From contig DIFU01000075.1 in the NCBI GenBank assembly GCA_002419285.1, forward strand, positions 1-17,677: a DNA stretch of 17,677 nt, given 5' to 3'. The notes under the pieces are model-generated. The model had not been told where the DNA came from, ran no database searches, and saw only the letters and a program-made list of their open reading frames with translations. Numbering within the stretch: position 1 is the first letter of the stretch; each line of letters opens with the position of its first letter. The translations under genes and the position numbers were made by a program. Positions 1-9,400 of the stretch are shown here, piece after piece. Source of the stretch: Prolixibacteraceae bacterium UBA5740. GTDB lineage: Bacteria; Bacteroidota; Bacteroidia; Bacteroidales; Prolixibacteraceae.

Positions 1-725
1 CCACAGTATTCACATACGATGATCTTTTTGCGGCTGGCGATGTCGAGTTGTCGCTGAGGTGGAATCTTGTTGAAGCATCCGCCGCAGGCATCACGTTGGA
101 TGGTTACGACAGCCAGTCCGTTACGTGCATTTTTCCTGATTCTTTTAAAGGCGGTGAGCAGACGAGGTTCGATAAACGACTCGATTTTTTCGGATTTGGA
201 TTTCAGTTTTTCCTCTTCAATCCTGGTTTCCTCGGTAATTTCCTCCAACTCCTTGTTTTTCCTTACCAGGTCTTCCATCCTGTCGTTGAGTTGCTCCTTG
301 GAAGCATCGACAGCTTCTTTTTTAATGGTCATTTCAGCGGTATACTCTTTAATCCGCTTTTCTGAAAGTTGTATTTCAAGGGTCTGGTATTCGATTTCCT
401 TGGCAAGGGAGTCAAATTCACGGTTGTTCCTGACATTGTTCTGGCTCTCAGTCCATTTTGCAATCAATGTCTGTGATTCCTTGATGGCTGTCTTCTTGTT
501 ATTGATGGCAGTTTCGAGGCTTCTGATCTCGTCGTCCAGATTATGGAGCCTGGTTTTGAGACCGGTGATGTCATCTTCGAGGTCCTGAACCTCGAGTGGC
601 AATTCACCCCTAAGGACTTTAATCTTGTCAATGGCTGACACTACGCTTTGCAATTCGTGCAGGGCGCGCAGTTTTTCTTCGATGGATATGTCTTTTTCGT
701 CTGGCCTTACAAACTGAGTATTCAT
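1..725 (-). CDS. C4-type zinc ribbon, coiled-coil protein (zf-RING_7/DUF164 family), C-terminus cut by window edge
   Basis: The frame opens with ATG at 725-723 and stays open to the window edge, giving 241 complete codons. Residues about 14-190 are charged and heptad-like, rich in E, K, L and I, as expected of a long antiparallel coiled coil. The end carries CGGC (C214, C217) and CEYC (C238, C241), two CxxC knuckles forming a C4 zinc ribbon. This layout is that of the zf-RING_7/DUF164 family (the CT398-like proteins), whose members are usually about 240-260 residues, so only some 10-20 residues should be missing. The biochemical role is unsettled; nucleic-acid binding and links to flagellar or secretion functions have been proposed for relatives. 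It starts 24 bp after the Nif3 stop, so it is probably co-transcribed with nif3 and merR. The family call is firm, the function is not. Confidence 0.88.
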   Translation of the reverse strand, partial: MNTQFVRPDEKDISIEEKLRALHELQSVVSAIDKIKVLRGELPLEVQDLEDDITGLKTRLHNLDDEIRSLETAINNKKTAIKESQTLIAKWTESQNNVRNNREFDSLAKEIEYQTLEIQLSEKRIKEYTAEMTIKKEAVDASKEQLNDRMEDLVRKNKELEEITEETRIEEEKLKSKSEKIESFIEPRLLTAFKRIRKNARNGLAVVTIQRDACGGCFNKIPPQRQLDIASRKKIIVCEYC

Positions 726-749
726 AACTTTATAAAGAATAAGATTTCA

Positions 750-1868
750 CTATGAATTTCTAAAATAATAATTCACCGGGTTGGTTTGTACCTCCGATAA
801 ATGGACTGCAAATGTAGAGAAATTTTTCGTAAGTAATTCATAAAAAAGTTCTTTAGTAAACTGCTCACTTTCATAGTGTCCGATATCGGCGAGTACGATC
901 TGGTTGTCGGCATCGAAGTACTGGTGGTATTTGACATCTCCTGTGATGAAGAAGTCAGCCCCGGCATTTATGGCTTCCCTTAGCAGGAATGAGCCTGAGC
1001 CTCCGCAAACAGCAACAGTCTTGACAGGTTTGCCCGTCAGGGGGCTATGCCTGATCAAGGGTGTCTTGAAAACAGACTGAATTTTGCCGAGAAAATCCGT
1101 GGCCTCCATGGCTTCCGGAAGTGTACCGTAAACACCTGCCCCAACCAGCGGGTTTAAGTTATCGAGAGGGTAAATGTCGTAGGCCACTTCTTCATACGGA
1201 TGAGCTGCTGTTAGGGCTTTCACAACCGCTTTCTGCTGCCATTCGGGAAAAATGGTTTCAAATCTGATCTCAGGTTCTGTGTGTAGTTTCCCTTTGGTCC
1301 CCACGTAGGGTTGGGCTGTGTCGTTTCCCCTGAAAGTCCCGTAACCTTCGGCATTGAAGCTACACTGGTCGTAATTGCCGATGGTTCCTGCACCTGCGTC
1401 GAAAATGGCTTGCCTGACCGATTCGAAATGGCTTGCAGGGATAAACGTGACGAGTTTTTTCAGTTTGTTTTTCGATGGCTGCAGAATCCTTTGGTTCTCA
1501 AGTCCCAGGAGATTGGCAATTTTGGTGTTCACTCCCCCCGTGATACTGTCGATATTGGTATGGGCAGCATAAATGGCAAGGTTATTCTGTATGGCTTTGA
1601 TGATGATCCTCTCAACCGGATTTTGGCCTGTCAATTTACGCAGGCCTCCAAAAATGACAGGATGATGTGCTATGATCAGTGAGGCACCTTTCGTAATGGC
1701 TTCGTCGATGACTGCTTCGGTGACATCGAGTGTGATCAGGACTGAATCGACTGTAGCTGATGCCTGTCCGGTTTGCAGTCCGGCATTGTCGTAACTTTCC
1801 TGAAGGGAGAGTGGGGCAATGGATTCAATCAGCCGTATGATTTCGGAGATCGTTGTTTTATTGATCAT
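750..1868 (-). CDS. Nif3-like dinuclear metal centre protein (DUF34/YqfO type)
   Basis: A 372-residue protein of the Nif3/DUF34 family, which form toroidal hexamers with a two-metal site in each subunit. Visible metal-ligand motifs are AHHP (H68, H69), HTNID (H103, D107), TGDVKYHQ (309-316) and GHYESE (H331, E335). Residues about 135-235 form the inserted PII/CutA-like domain found in YqfO-type members; it ends in the typical AAHPYEEVAYDIYPL stretch. The length matches the long, insert-bearing subfamily rather than the roughly 250-residue short form. The ATG overlaps the stop of the upstream MerR-like gene by 4 bp (ATGA), which fixes the start and suggests translational coupling. The substrate is not established; GTP cyclohydrolase-like activity and metal-insertion roles have been suggested for relatives. 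Confidence 0.93.
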   Translation of the reverse strand: MINKTTISEIIRLIESIAPLSLQESYDNAGLQTGQASATVDSVLITLDVTEAVIDEAITKGASLIIAHHPVIFGGLRKLTGQNPVERIIIKAIQNNLAIYAAHTNIDSITGGVNTKIANLLGLENQRILQPSKNKLKKLVTFIPASHFESVRQAIFDAGAGTIGNYDQCSFNAEGYGTFRGNDTAQPYVGTKGKLHTEPEIRFETIFPEWQQKAVVKALTAAHPYEEVAYDIYPLDNLNPLVGAGVYGTLPEAMEATDFLGKIQSVFKTPLIRHSPLTGKPVKTVAVCGGSGSFLLREAINAGADFFITGDVKYHQYFDADNQIVLADIGHYESEQFTKELFYELLTKNFSTFAVHLSEVQTNPVNYYFRNS

Positions 1869-2230
1869 TCTTTTTCATCTTCGTCAGTGGCAGGCTCCAT
1901 TTCATCGCGAAGGGTTATCAGCTGCGCCTTTATGTCAAGTAATCTTTTGACCGCTTCAAATGTGCGGGTGGCACCCTCCTTATTATTCTGGAGAAGCTGT
2001 CGGGCTCCCTTGATGGTCATTCCTTTTTCCTTGACCAGGTGGTAGATCAGCCTGAAATGTTCCAGGTCCTGAGGTGTGAAAAGCCGGTTCCCCTTTTTGT
2101 TCTTGGTTGGTTTCAGGGTTGTGAATTCCTTGTCCCAAAAGCGGATCAGGGAGGCATTTACCTGAAACATTTCAGCTACTTCGCCGATGGTGTAGAATAC
2201 CTTTTCTATTTTAGGTTCCTTATATGGCAC
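1865..2230 (-). CDS. Small MerR-family transcriptional regulator
   Basis: A 121-residue protein. Residues 12-80 form a MerR winged helix-turn-helix: YTIGEVAEMFQV is the recognition helix region, followed by IRFWDKEF and then NRLFTPQDLEHFRLI. Residues about 66-110 give a short dimerisation helix. There is no effector domain and no cysteine, so this is not a metal or oxidative sensor of the SoxR/MerR kind. The start is GTG at 2230-2228: an in-frame stop lies 14 codons upstream with no ATG between, and the next ATG (M21) would remove half of the DNA-binding domain. It overlaps nif3 by 4 bp. A small MerR gene near an M23 peptidase gene and alaS is, from memory, a recurrent arrangement in Bacteroidota. 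Its targets are unknown; autoregulation of this operon is only a guess. Confidence 0.9.
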   Translation of the reverse strand: MPYKEPKIEKVFYTIGEVAEMFQVNASLIRFWDKEFTTLKPTKNKKGNRLFTPQDLEHFRLIYHLVKEKGMTIKGARQLLQNNKEGATRTFEAVKRLLDIKAQLITLRDEMEPATDEDEKE

Positions 2231-2315
2231 TTTTTTGGATGTTTGAAATGATTCAACCCTTTGGTGAACTCAATAGAAATCAACGAAAATCATTCCTGAC
2301 GTTCAAACCGATAAA

Positions 2316-2323
2316 CAAAAATA
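2316..2323 (-). promoter_or_regulatory. Candidate -7 element upstream of the merR-nif3-zinc ribbon operon
   Basis: On the minus strand this reads TATTTTTG, a full match to the Bacteroidota -7 consensus TAnnTTTG. It lies about 85 bp upstream of the GTG start of the MerR gene, in the 161-bp gap after the M23 peptidase gene. No TTG is present at the expected 17-23 bp spacing; the nearest TTG leaves a spacer of only 11 bp. The call is therefore weak. Confidence 0.25.
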
Positions 2324-2391
2324 ATGTTTCACGGCAATTATACCTGCAGAAAGCATAAATTAAAGCTGAACTTTTTCCTGACTGTTTTCGG

Positions 2392-3363
2392 TTAGTCGAA
2401 GCTTTGTCCCATGTTGGATGAAAGGGCGATCATTCTTTCGTATTCAGCAGGTGTCAGATCCATATAGTAATAGTTCTGAGGATTCACGGCTGTCCCATTA
2501 CGATGCACTTCATAGTGGAGGTGAGGCGACGTAGATGTCCCCGTGTTCCCTACAAAGCCGATGATTTCACCCCGTTTGACTTTCTGCCCTTTCCTGACGT
2601 TAAAGTCGTTCAGGTGAGCATATAGGGTAAGATATCCATACCCATGGTCGATTTCGATGTATTTACCATAACCGACTTTGGAGGAAACTACATCCTTGAC
2701 GACTCCGTCACCGGTTGAATACACTTCGGTCCCTACCGGAGCAGTAAAATCCATTCCGTAATGGAATTTGCGGATTTTATAAATAGGATGGATACGGAAC
2801 CCCCATCCTGAGGCAGTCCTTTTCAGGTCCTGGTTTGATAATGGCTGGATTGCCGGTATGGCAGCAAGCATTTTCTCCTTATCGAGAGCAAGATTCAGGA
2901 CTTCATCGTAGGACTTCGACTGGATATAAGCCTGTTTGGCCACAATGTCCAGTTTTTTTGCCGTTTCAATGATGAGTTCGCTGTTTGACAGGTTTTCGAG
3001 GTGGGCGTATTTCTTTGCCCCACCAAAACCAGCTTTCCTGATAGTGGAAGGAATGGGCTCGGTTTCGAAGATGACCCTATATATATTGTCATCCCGTTGC
3101 TGTATGTCGTCGAGAACCTTTTCGATGTCCTGGAGGTCTTTTTGCATCAGCCTTACCTGGGTAAGCAGCCTTTGATTCTCCCGTGCAACCTCTTTGGTCC
3201 TTGGAGTTTCATAATTGTTGATGATAACAATGACAATCACTATGGCGAAAGCCAGACTGCTCGAGAAGTAGGTTAAAAACCGGGTCAGCCTTTCTTTGAG
3301 CGAAACACCATGCTGCTCATAACTTAGGGTTTCCGGGTTAAAACGATACTTTTTCTTTGGCAT
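2392..3363 (-). CDS. Membrane-anchored M23 family metallopeptidase (LytM-type)
   Basis: A 323-residue protein. It has a basic cytoplasmic N-terminus (about 1-28), one membrane helix (about 30-50, ending AIVIVIVIINN), a periplasmic coiled coil (about 55-98), a helical linker, and a C-terminal LytM/M23 domain (about 185-300). The zinc-site residues are intact: HYGMD (H201, D205) and YAH...HLH (H250, H281, H283). With all ligands present it should be an active peptidoglycan endopeptidase rather than a degenerate EnvC/NlpD-like activator. The anchored, coiled-coil layout is typical of Bacteroidota M23 proteins encoded next to alaS. It is divergent from alaS across 184 bp and is followed after 161 bp by the MerR gene on the same strand. 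The start is the ATG before PKKKYRF, with no upstream alternative used. Confidence 0.93.
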   Translation of the reverse strand: MPKKKYRFNPETLSYEQHGVSLKERLTRFLTYFSSSLAFAIVIVIVIINNYETPRTKEVARENQRLLTQVRLMQKDLQDIEKVLDDIQQRDDNIYRVIFETEPIPSTIRKAGFGGAKKYAHLENLSNSELIIETAKKLDIVAKQAYIQSKSYDEVLNLALDKEKMLAAIPAIQPLSNQDLKRTASGWGFRIHPIYKIRKFHYGMDFTAPVGTEVYSTGDGVVKDVVSSKVGYGKYIEIDHGYGYLTLYAHLNDFNVRKGQKVKRGEIIGFVGNTGTSTSPHLHYEVHRNGTAVNPQNYYYMDLTPAEYERMIALSSNMGQSFD

Positions 3364-3547
3364 ACAATATCTTTAAATTTTACGCTCTGAATTCAGGGAA
3401 TTGATTATTTCCAATAAATTTGCACACTTAATTTCAAATAGTTGCAAATCACAAGGCGCAAAAGTAACTAATCTGCGCATACGTATAAAAACGATTTGGG
3501 ACGTTTAATATTTTTTAACAAACAAAGTATATCAAAACTGTAATTAT

Positions 3548-6172
3548 ATGTCATTGAATTCTAAAGAAATACGACAGACATTCCTGGACTTTTTTGCAGG
3601 CAAGGCGCACCAGATTGTGCCTTCAGCCCCTATGGTGGTCAAAGACGATCCCACGCTGATGTTTACCAATGCCGGTATGAACCAGTTTAAAGATATTTTC
3701 CTTGGAAATGAGCCTGTTAAATGGAGCCGTATTGCTGATACCCAGAAATGTCTCAGGGTGTCGGGGAAGCATAATGACCTTGAAGAAGTGGGTATCGACA
3801 CTTATCATCATACCATGTTCGAAATGCTTGGAAACTGGTCGTTTGGCGACTATTTCAAGCAGGATGCGATTGATTGGGCCTGGGAATTGCTGGTAGGCAG
3901 ATACAAAATATCTCCAGACAGGCTGTATGCCACGGTCTTTGAAGGCGATGCATCCGAAAATCTGGAAAGGGACAATGAAGCAGCCGGACTGTGGGGAAAG
4001 TACCTTCCGGCCAACCGGATACTGAATGGTAACAAAAAGGATAATTTCTGGGAAATGGGCGACAGTGGCCCATGTGGGCCTTGTTCCGAAATCCATGTTG
4101 ATATCCGGAGCGATGAGGAAAGGGCTCAGGTGCCAGGATGTGACCTTGTGAACAGGGATCATCCGCAGGTAATTGAGATATGGAACCTGGTGTTTATACA
4201 ATATAACCGTAAAGCCAACGGAACGCTTGAACCCCTGCCCGCCAAACATGTCGATACAGGGATGGGTTTTGAGCGGCTTTGTATGGTCATCCAGGGAAAA
4301 AAGTCGAATTACGATACCGATGTTTTCCAGAATACCATCGCCGAGATAGCCAAATTGAGCGGAATGAAATACGGCGAATCAGAGAAGACAGATATTGCCA
4401 TGCGCGTTATCGCCGATCATTTGAGGGCTGTGTCATTTGCCATTGCCGACGGTCAGCTTCCATCAAACAACAAGGCGGGTTATGTAATCAGGAGAATTCT
4501 CCGACGGGCTGTCCGTTATGGATATACTTTCCTCGGTTTCAGGGAACCTTTTATTTTCCGGTTGGTGGATGCCCTGAAAAATACCATGGGGGAAATGTTC
4601 CCCGAGTTATCGGCTCAACAGGTCCTGATCGAGAGGGTGATTCGCGAGGAGGAAGAATCTTTCCTTCGTACCCTGGAAACGGGTATCAGGTTGCTCGACC
4701 AGCTTTGCGAAAAGGCCAGGGCTGCCGGTGAAAATGAAATTTCAGGAAAGGATGCATTTACACTGTATGATACATTTGGGTTCCCCCTCGACCTTACCCA
4801 GCTGATTGCCCGCGAAAATGGATTGGGTGTCGGTGTTCAGGCGTTTGAGAAGGAGATGCAGGCACAAAAGGATCGCTCCCGTAGTGCTGCAGTCCAGGAA
4901 ACAGAAGACTGGGTTGAGCTTCAGAAAATTGACAAGGTTGAGTTCGTCGGATATCACCAGTACGAATGCGATACCCGCATCGCCCGCTACCGCAAAGTGT
5001 CGCAGAAGGGGAAAACCTATTACCAGGTTGTCCTCGACAAAACCCCTTTTTATGCCGAGTCGGGCGGACAGGTCGGAGATACGGGTTTATTGAAATCAGA
5101 TCGTGAAACTATCCGGGTAACCGATACACAGAAAGAAAATAACCTGATCGTGCATATCGTCCAGAAAATGCCTGTCGATCCGGCAGCCGGATTTAAGGCT
5201 GTTGTGGATATGGATGCCCGTGAACAGACTGCCAATAACCATACTGCCACCCACCTTTTGGACCACGCACTACGCGAGATCCTAGGCAAGCATGTCGAAC
5301 AGAAGGGCTCACTGGTACACCCCGATTACCTTCGATTCGACTTTTCGCATTTCGGGCGCATGACACCCGAAGAGTTGCAGGCTGTGGAGACCAGTGTCAA
5401 CCGCATGATCCGTAGAAATTTAAGCCAGGAAGAGATGAACGGCGTGGCGTTCAATGAGGCACGGGAAATGGGGGCCATTGCCCTGTTTGGAGAGAAATAC
5501 GGCGATACAGTCAGGGTCATCCGGTTTGGTGATTCAATCGAACTGTGCGGGGGAACACATGTTCATTCCACCGGACAGATAGGGCAGTTTGTCATCATTT
5601 CGGAAAGTGCCATTTCTGCTGGTGTGCGAAGGATCGAGGCCATCACGGGAGAAAAGGCCGATCAGTATATCCGCAAAAACCTTGAAGAGCTGTCGGATAC
5701 CAAAGCCTTGTTCAGCCAAACCAATAACCTGAAGAAGTCAGTGGAGGCCCTGTTGGACGATAATGCCAGGCTTCGCAAACAAATCGCGGATTATGAGAAA
5801 AAAGAGACCCTTGGGATCAAGGAGGAACTGAAGCAACAGATCGAAATGATCGGCGACGTCAGTGTCATCGCTGCTACACCCCGGCTTGCCTCAGCTCAGG
5901 CCATCAAGGACCTTGCTTACCAGCTCAGGGGAGAAATTCCAAACCTTTTCCTGGTACTGGGCGTCGACCTGGATGGCAAACCATCGCTTACTGTCATGAT
6001 TTCGGATGAGGTTGTGCAGACCCGGGGACTCGATGCCGGGAAAATCGTCAGGGAAGCTGGCAAGGAGATCAAAGGCGGTGGCGGCGGACAACCATTCTAT
6101 GCCACGGCCGGGGGGAAAGATAGCGCAGGTCTGGCTGCTGCCGTGGCCAAGGCAAAGTCGTTCGTTAAGTAA
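3548..6172 (+). CDS. alaS: Alanyl-tRNA synthetase
   Basis: An 874-residue, full-length AlaRS that charges tRNA-Ala in the cytoplasm. The class II catalytic core occupies about 1-250: motif 1 region LMFTNAGMNQF (37-47), the motif 2 region through residue 110, GDSGPCGPCSE (171-181) and motif 3 DTGMGFERL (236-244). The tRNA-recognition domain follows to about 460. The editing domain carries the zinc site HTATH (H565, H569) and CGGTH (C667, H671), which clears Ser- and Gly-tRNA-Ala. A coiled coil (about 715-765) leads to the C-Ala/DHHA1 domain with the glycine-rich GGGGGQPF (843-850). The length is normal for the family and no key residue is missing. It is transcribed alone: divergent from the M23 gene and closed by a terminator 18 bp after the stop. 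Confidence 0.99.
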   Translation: MSLNSKEIRQTFLDFFAGKAHQIVPSAPMVVKDDPTLMFTNAGMNQFKDIFLGNEPVKWSRIADTQKCLRVSGKHNDLEEVGIDTYHHTMFEMLGNWSFGDYFKQDAIDWAWELLVGRYKISPDRLYATVFEGDASENLERDNEAAGLWGKYLPANRILNGNKKDNFWEMGDSGPCGPCSEIHVDIRSDEERAQVPGCDLVNRDHPQVIEIWNLVFIQYNRKANGTLEPLPAKHVDTGMGFERLCMVIQGKKSNYDTDVFQNTIAEIAKLSGMKYGESEKTDIAMRVIADHLRAVSFAIADGQLPSNNKAGYVIRRILRRAVRYGYTFLGFREPFIFRLVDALKNTMGEMFPELSAQQVLIERVIREEEESFLRTLETGIRLLDQLCEKARAAGENEISGKDAFTLYDTFGFPLDLTQLIARENGLGVGVQAFEKEMQAQKDRSRSAAVQETEDWVELQKIDKVEFVGYHQYECDTRIARYRKVSQKGKTYYQVVLDKTPFYAESGGQVGDTGLLKSDRETIRVTDTQKENNLIVHIVQKMPVDPAAGFKAVVDMDAREQTANNHTATHLLDHALREILGKHVEQKGSLVHPDYLRFDFSHFGRMTPEELQAVETSVNRMIRRNLSQEEMNGVAFNEAREMGAIALFGEKYGDTVRVIRFGDSIELCGGTHVHSTGQIGQFVIISESAISAGVRRIEAITGEKADQYIRKNLEELSDTKALFSQTNNLKKSVEALLDDNARLRKQIADYEKKETLGIKEELKQQIEMIGDVSVIAATPRLASAQAIKDLAYQLRGEIPNLFLVLGVDLDGKPSLTVMISDEVVQTRGLDAGKIVREAGKEIKGGGGGQPFYATAGGKDSAGLAAAVAKAKSFVK

Positions 6173-6189
6173 TTGTGATATTGTCATAT

Positions 6190-6232
6190 AAGGATCAGCC
6201 AGAGAGAAATGTCCGACTGATCCTTTTTCTTT
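6190..6232 (+). terminator. Intrinsic terminator after alaS
   Basis: A 9-bp perfect stem, AAGGATCAG (6190-6198) with CTGATCCTT (6217-6225), encloses an 18-nt loop and runs straight into a T-rich tract (6224-6232). It begins 18 bp after the alaS stop, the usual position for a Rho-independent terminator. Confidence 0.85.
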
Positions 6233-6469
6233 GTCCCGGTAAAAAATTTGTTACGTTCCCATAACGAAGAGTGCCAGAAGGAAGGATTTATTTTGAATGA
6301 TTCTAAAAAAGATATATTTTCAGGCCGGATTAAATGCATGAATATGCCTTATAGGGAAAACTCTTTTTACAGCCAGATTTTGCCCGGACGAAATCAATCA
6401 GGAGATGGCTTTTTGGATTGTCTGCTATCCATCATCACCTCATATGCTAATTTATAATACATCGTACAC
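6233..6469. other. Gene-free leader region upstream of the CcsBA gene
   Basis: This 237-bp stretch lies between the alaS terminator and the ccsBA start. The only open frame in it, a 69-codon frame beginning with TTG at 6248, has no family resemblance, signal or ribosome-binding support and was not accepted. No TAnnTTTG box with a properly spaced TTG was found, although ccsBA must have a promoter here because the upstream gene is terminated. A long 5' leader is possible, but no recognised riboswitch fold was seen. Confidence 0.5.
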
Positions 6470-9400
6470 ATGAAAAAAATCTGGTTTCTGATAACCTCCC
6501 TGCCAACAATGGCCTTTCTGTTCATTGTGCTTGCAGTTGCCATGGCCATTGCCACATTTATTGAAACAGGATATGGAACACCGGCTGCCAAAGTGCTGGT
6601 ATACAACGCATGGTGGTTTGAGCTGATTTTTGTGATTCTGGGGATCAACCTGATCGACAATATCATCAAATACCGCCAGTACAAAGGGAAGAGTTTTACC
6701 ATGTTTATCTTTCATATTTCCTTCCTGGTAATCGTTATCGGCGCAGCCATCACACGCTACATCAGCTATGAGGGCACCATGCACATCAGGGAAGGAAGTA
6801 CCAATTCTTCCATTCTTTCTTTCGAGAACTACCTGTATGTTGGTTCAGCGGACGATGCCGTTGAAAAGGAAGTCATCTTTTCTGAAATCACTCCCGGGCA
6901 GTTCAACGGCAGCCTGAACATTGGAGGAAGCAAGGTTGAGGCCAAATCAGTGGCTTATATCACAGATGCCCTCAGGACTCCAATGGCTTCCGACAGTGGT
7001 GATCCCGTGATCGATTTTGTTGTATCCGGACCAGAAACCAAAGGGATGCAGAGTATCTATATCAAGCGGGGCGAACACTTTAACCTGGGAATGTTCTCGG
7101 CAGGTTTCGAGGCACCACATCCGGTTGCAGTCCAGATGTTCAATGATGGCGACCGTTTGATGATGGTACCTGTTGATACCGTAACCCAAATGTCGATGGG
7201 CGCCCAGGATGTGATTACCTATCACCCGGGCGATACGGTTTTGATGGAGAAAATGAATATTTACAACCTGGGGGGCTACAGGTTTATCCTCCGCAATTTC
7301 ATGGAGCATGCCACCTTTACGGCATCGAAAAGCACACAGGGGCAGACTGGCGAAAATGCCGTGATTGTTCGTTTGTCGGATGGAACCAGAGAGAAAATTG
7401 TCCCCGTGTTTGGTACTCCCGGCTATAAGGCCGACACCGTAATCGTCGACTGGAACGGCCAACCGGTTGAGCTGGCCTACGGTTCAAAGGAGATACCGAT
7501 TCCGTTTACGCTGCAACTGCGTGATTTCCAGCTCGAGAGATATCCGGGGTCGGATTCTCCATCTTCTTATGCTTCAGAGGTTACGCTGATCGACAACGAA
7601 AGGAATGTCAACAGAGAATTACGCATTTACATGAATAACACGTTAACATACAGGGGATATAAGTTTTTCCAGTCATCGTACGATCAGGATGAGCTGGGAA
7701 CCATCTTGTCGGTCAACCATGATACCTGGGGAACCTGGATTACCTATCTGGGTTATTTCCTGATGACTCTCGGGATGCTGCTCTCGCTCGTGAATCCGCA
7801 CAGCCACTTCCAGGGAATCGTGAAGAAACTGAAGAAACTGTCGGCTGCCAAGGCAATCCTGGTCCTGATGCTTTTGGGCGCCGGACTGTCAGCTTCTGCG
7901 CAACCCGGATCTGCCGCCCATATACCTGTGGTCGACAAGAATGTGGCTGATGCTTTCGGTAAGTTGTGGGTTCATGGCCCTGATGGCCGTATCGAGCCAA
8001 TGGGAACACTGGCCAGCGATGTGGTCAGAAAGCTCAGTCGCAAGCAAAAGCTGTATAATCTTGAGCCTGAACAGGCCGTATTGAGCATGATGATCAACCC
8101 ACAGATGTGGCAGCAATTGCCCTACCTGAAGGTTTCGAACAAGACACTTGCCCAGCAACTGGGTGCCAAGGGGTCATATGTTTCGCTGACCCAGTTATTC
8201 GATGCGCAGGGCCAGTACAAACTGATCGAAAATGTAAGGGCGGCTTACAACAAGGCTCCGGCACTCCGAAACCGGGTTGAGAAGGAGTACATATACCTTG
8301 ATGAAAAAGTGAATATCAGCTTTATGATCTTCCGTGGTTCATTGATAACTTTGTTCCCGCACGAGGATGTGACCAAACCATGGATGCCGCCCGGAGCCAC
8401 TGACCCGAGTCTTAACAAAGGTGACTCCCTTTTCGTGGCAAGTGGTGTTGAGGTCATGAAACAATTCATAGCCGAAGGAAAGACTTCCGATGCGTTGCAG
8501 GTGGTGGATGCAATCGGGGTTTTTCAGAGCAAACAAGCTGCCTCGGTTTTGCCCTCCGACGGAAGGAAAAAGGCGGAAATTCTCTATAATCGGATCAATC
8601 CGTTCGAAAGAATATTCCCTTGGTATCTGGCATTGGGTTTCGTATTGCTCTTTGTCCTTTTTATCAATATTTTCCGACAAAAGAACATGAACCGCGGGCT
8701 TAAGATCACATTTTACAGCCTGATTGGGTTCACGTTCGCCATTCATACTTTAGGACTGATCATGAGATGGTATATCTCAGGACACGCGCCCTGGTCGAAT
8801 GGATATGAGTCGGTTACCTATGTGGCCTGGGCTTCCATGCTGGCCGGACTGATATTTGGCAGAAAGTATCCCATGGTTACCGGGACTGCGGCATTCTTTG
8901 CAGGTATTTCACTTTTCGTGGCCCATCTCAGCTGGATGAACCCTGAGATCACCCCATTGGTGCCTGTTCTGAAATCGTACTGGCTGACCATCCATGTTTC
9001 CATCATTACTGCCAGCTATGGCTTTATTGGCCTGAGTGCCTTCCTGGGTATTCTGGTGATGATTCTTTTCATTATCCGAAATCCGGTCAATGGCAAAAAG
9101 GTTACGGTAATCATCGAACAGCTGACCTCCATCAATGAAATGTCGGCTACCGTGGGGTTATATTTCCTAAGTATCGGGACCTTTCTTGGTGGTATTTGGG
9201 CAAATGAAAGCTGGGGACGATATTGGGGCTGGGATCCAAAAGAAACCTGGTCGTTGATTACCATGCTGGTATACTCATTCATTGTGCACATGAGATTGAT
9301 CCCGTCGCTGAAGGGATTGTACAATTATAACTTTGCCTCCATTCTTGGTTTCCTGTCTGTTCTGATGACCTACTTTGGTGTCAATTATTACTTGTCAGGT

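Noticed and set aside
67..588. A 173-codon plus-strand frame over the zinc-ribbon gene
   Set aside because: It is the antisense shadow of a minus-strand coiled coil; the Ser/Leu-rich product is what reversed Glu/Lys codons give.
3415..3422. TAAATTTG in the alaS-M23 intergenic region as an alaS promoter
   Set aside because: It matches the -7 consensus but has no TTG at 17-23 bp spacing and lies 125 bp from the alaS start. It may be chance in AT-rich DNA. A minus-strand TACTTTTG at 3459-3466 has the same problem for the M23 gene.
4279..4731. A 150-codon frame inside alaS
   Set aside because: It is fully inside alaS in another frame, and the alaS frame carries all the expected motifs.
6248..6457. 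A 69-codon open frame between alaS and ccsBA
   Set aside because: It starts with TTG, has no ribosome-binding support, no recognisable domain and an unstructured composition, and it lies just after a terminator. It is more likely leader or spacer DNA.
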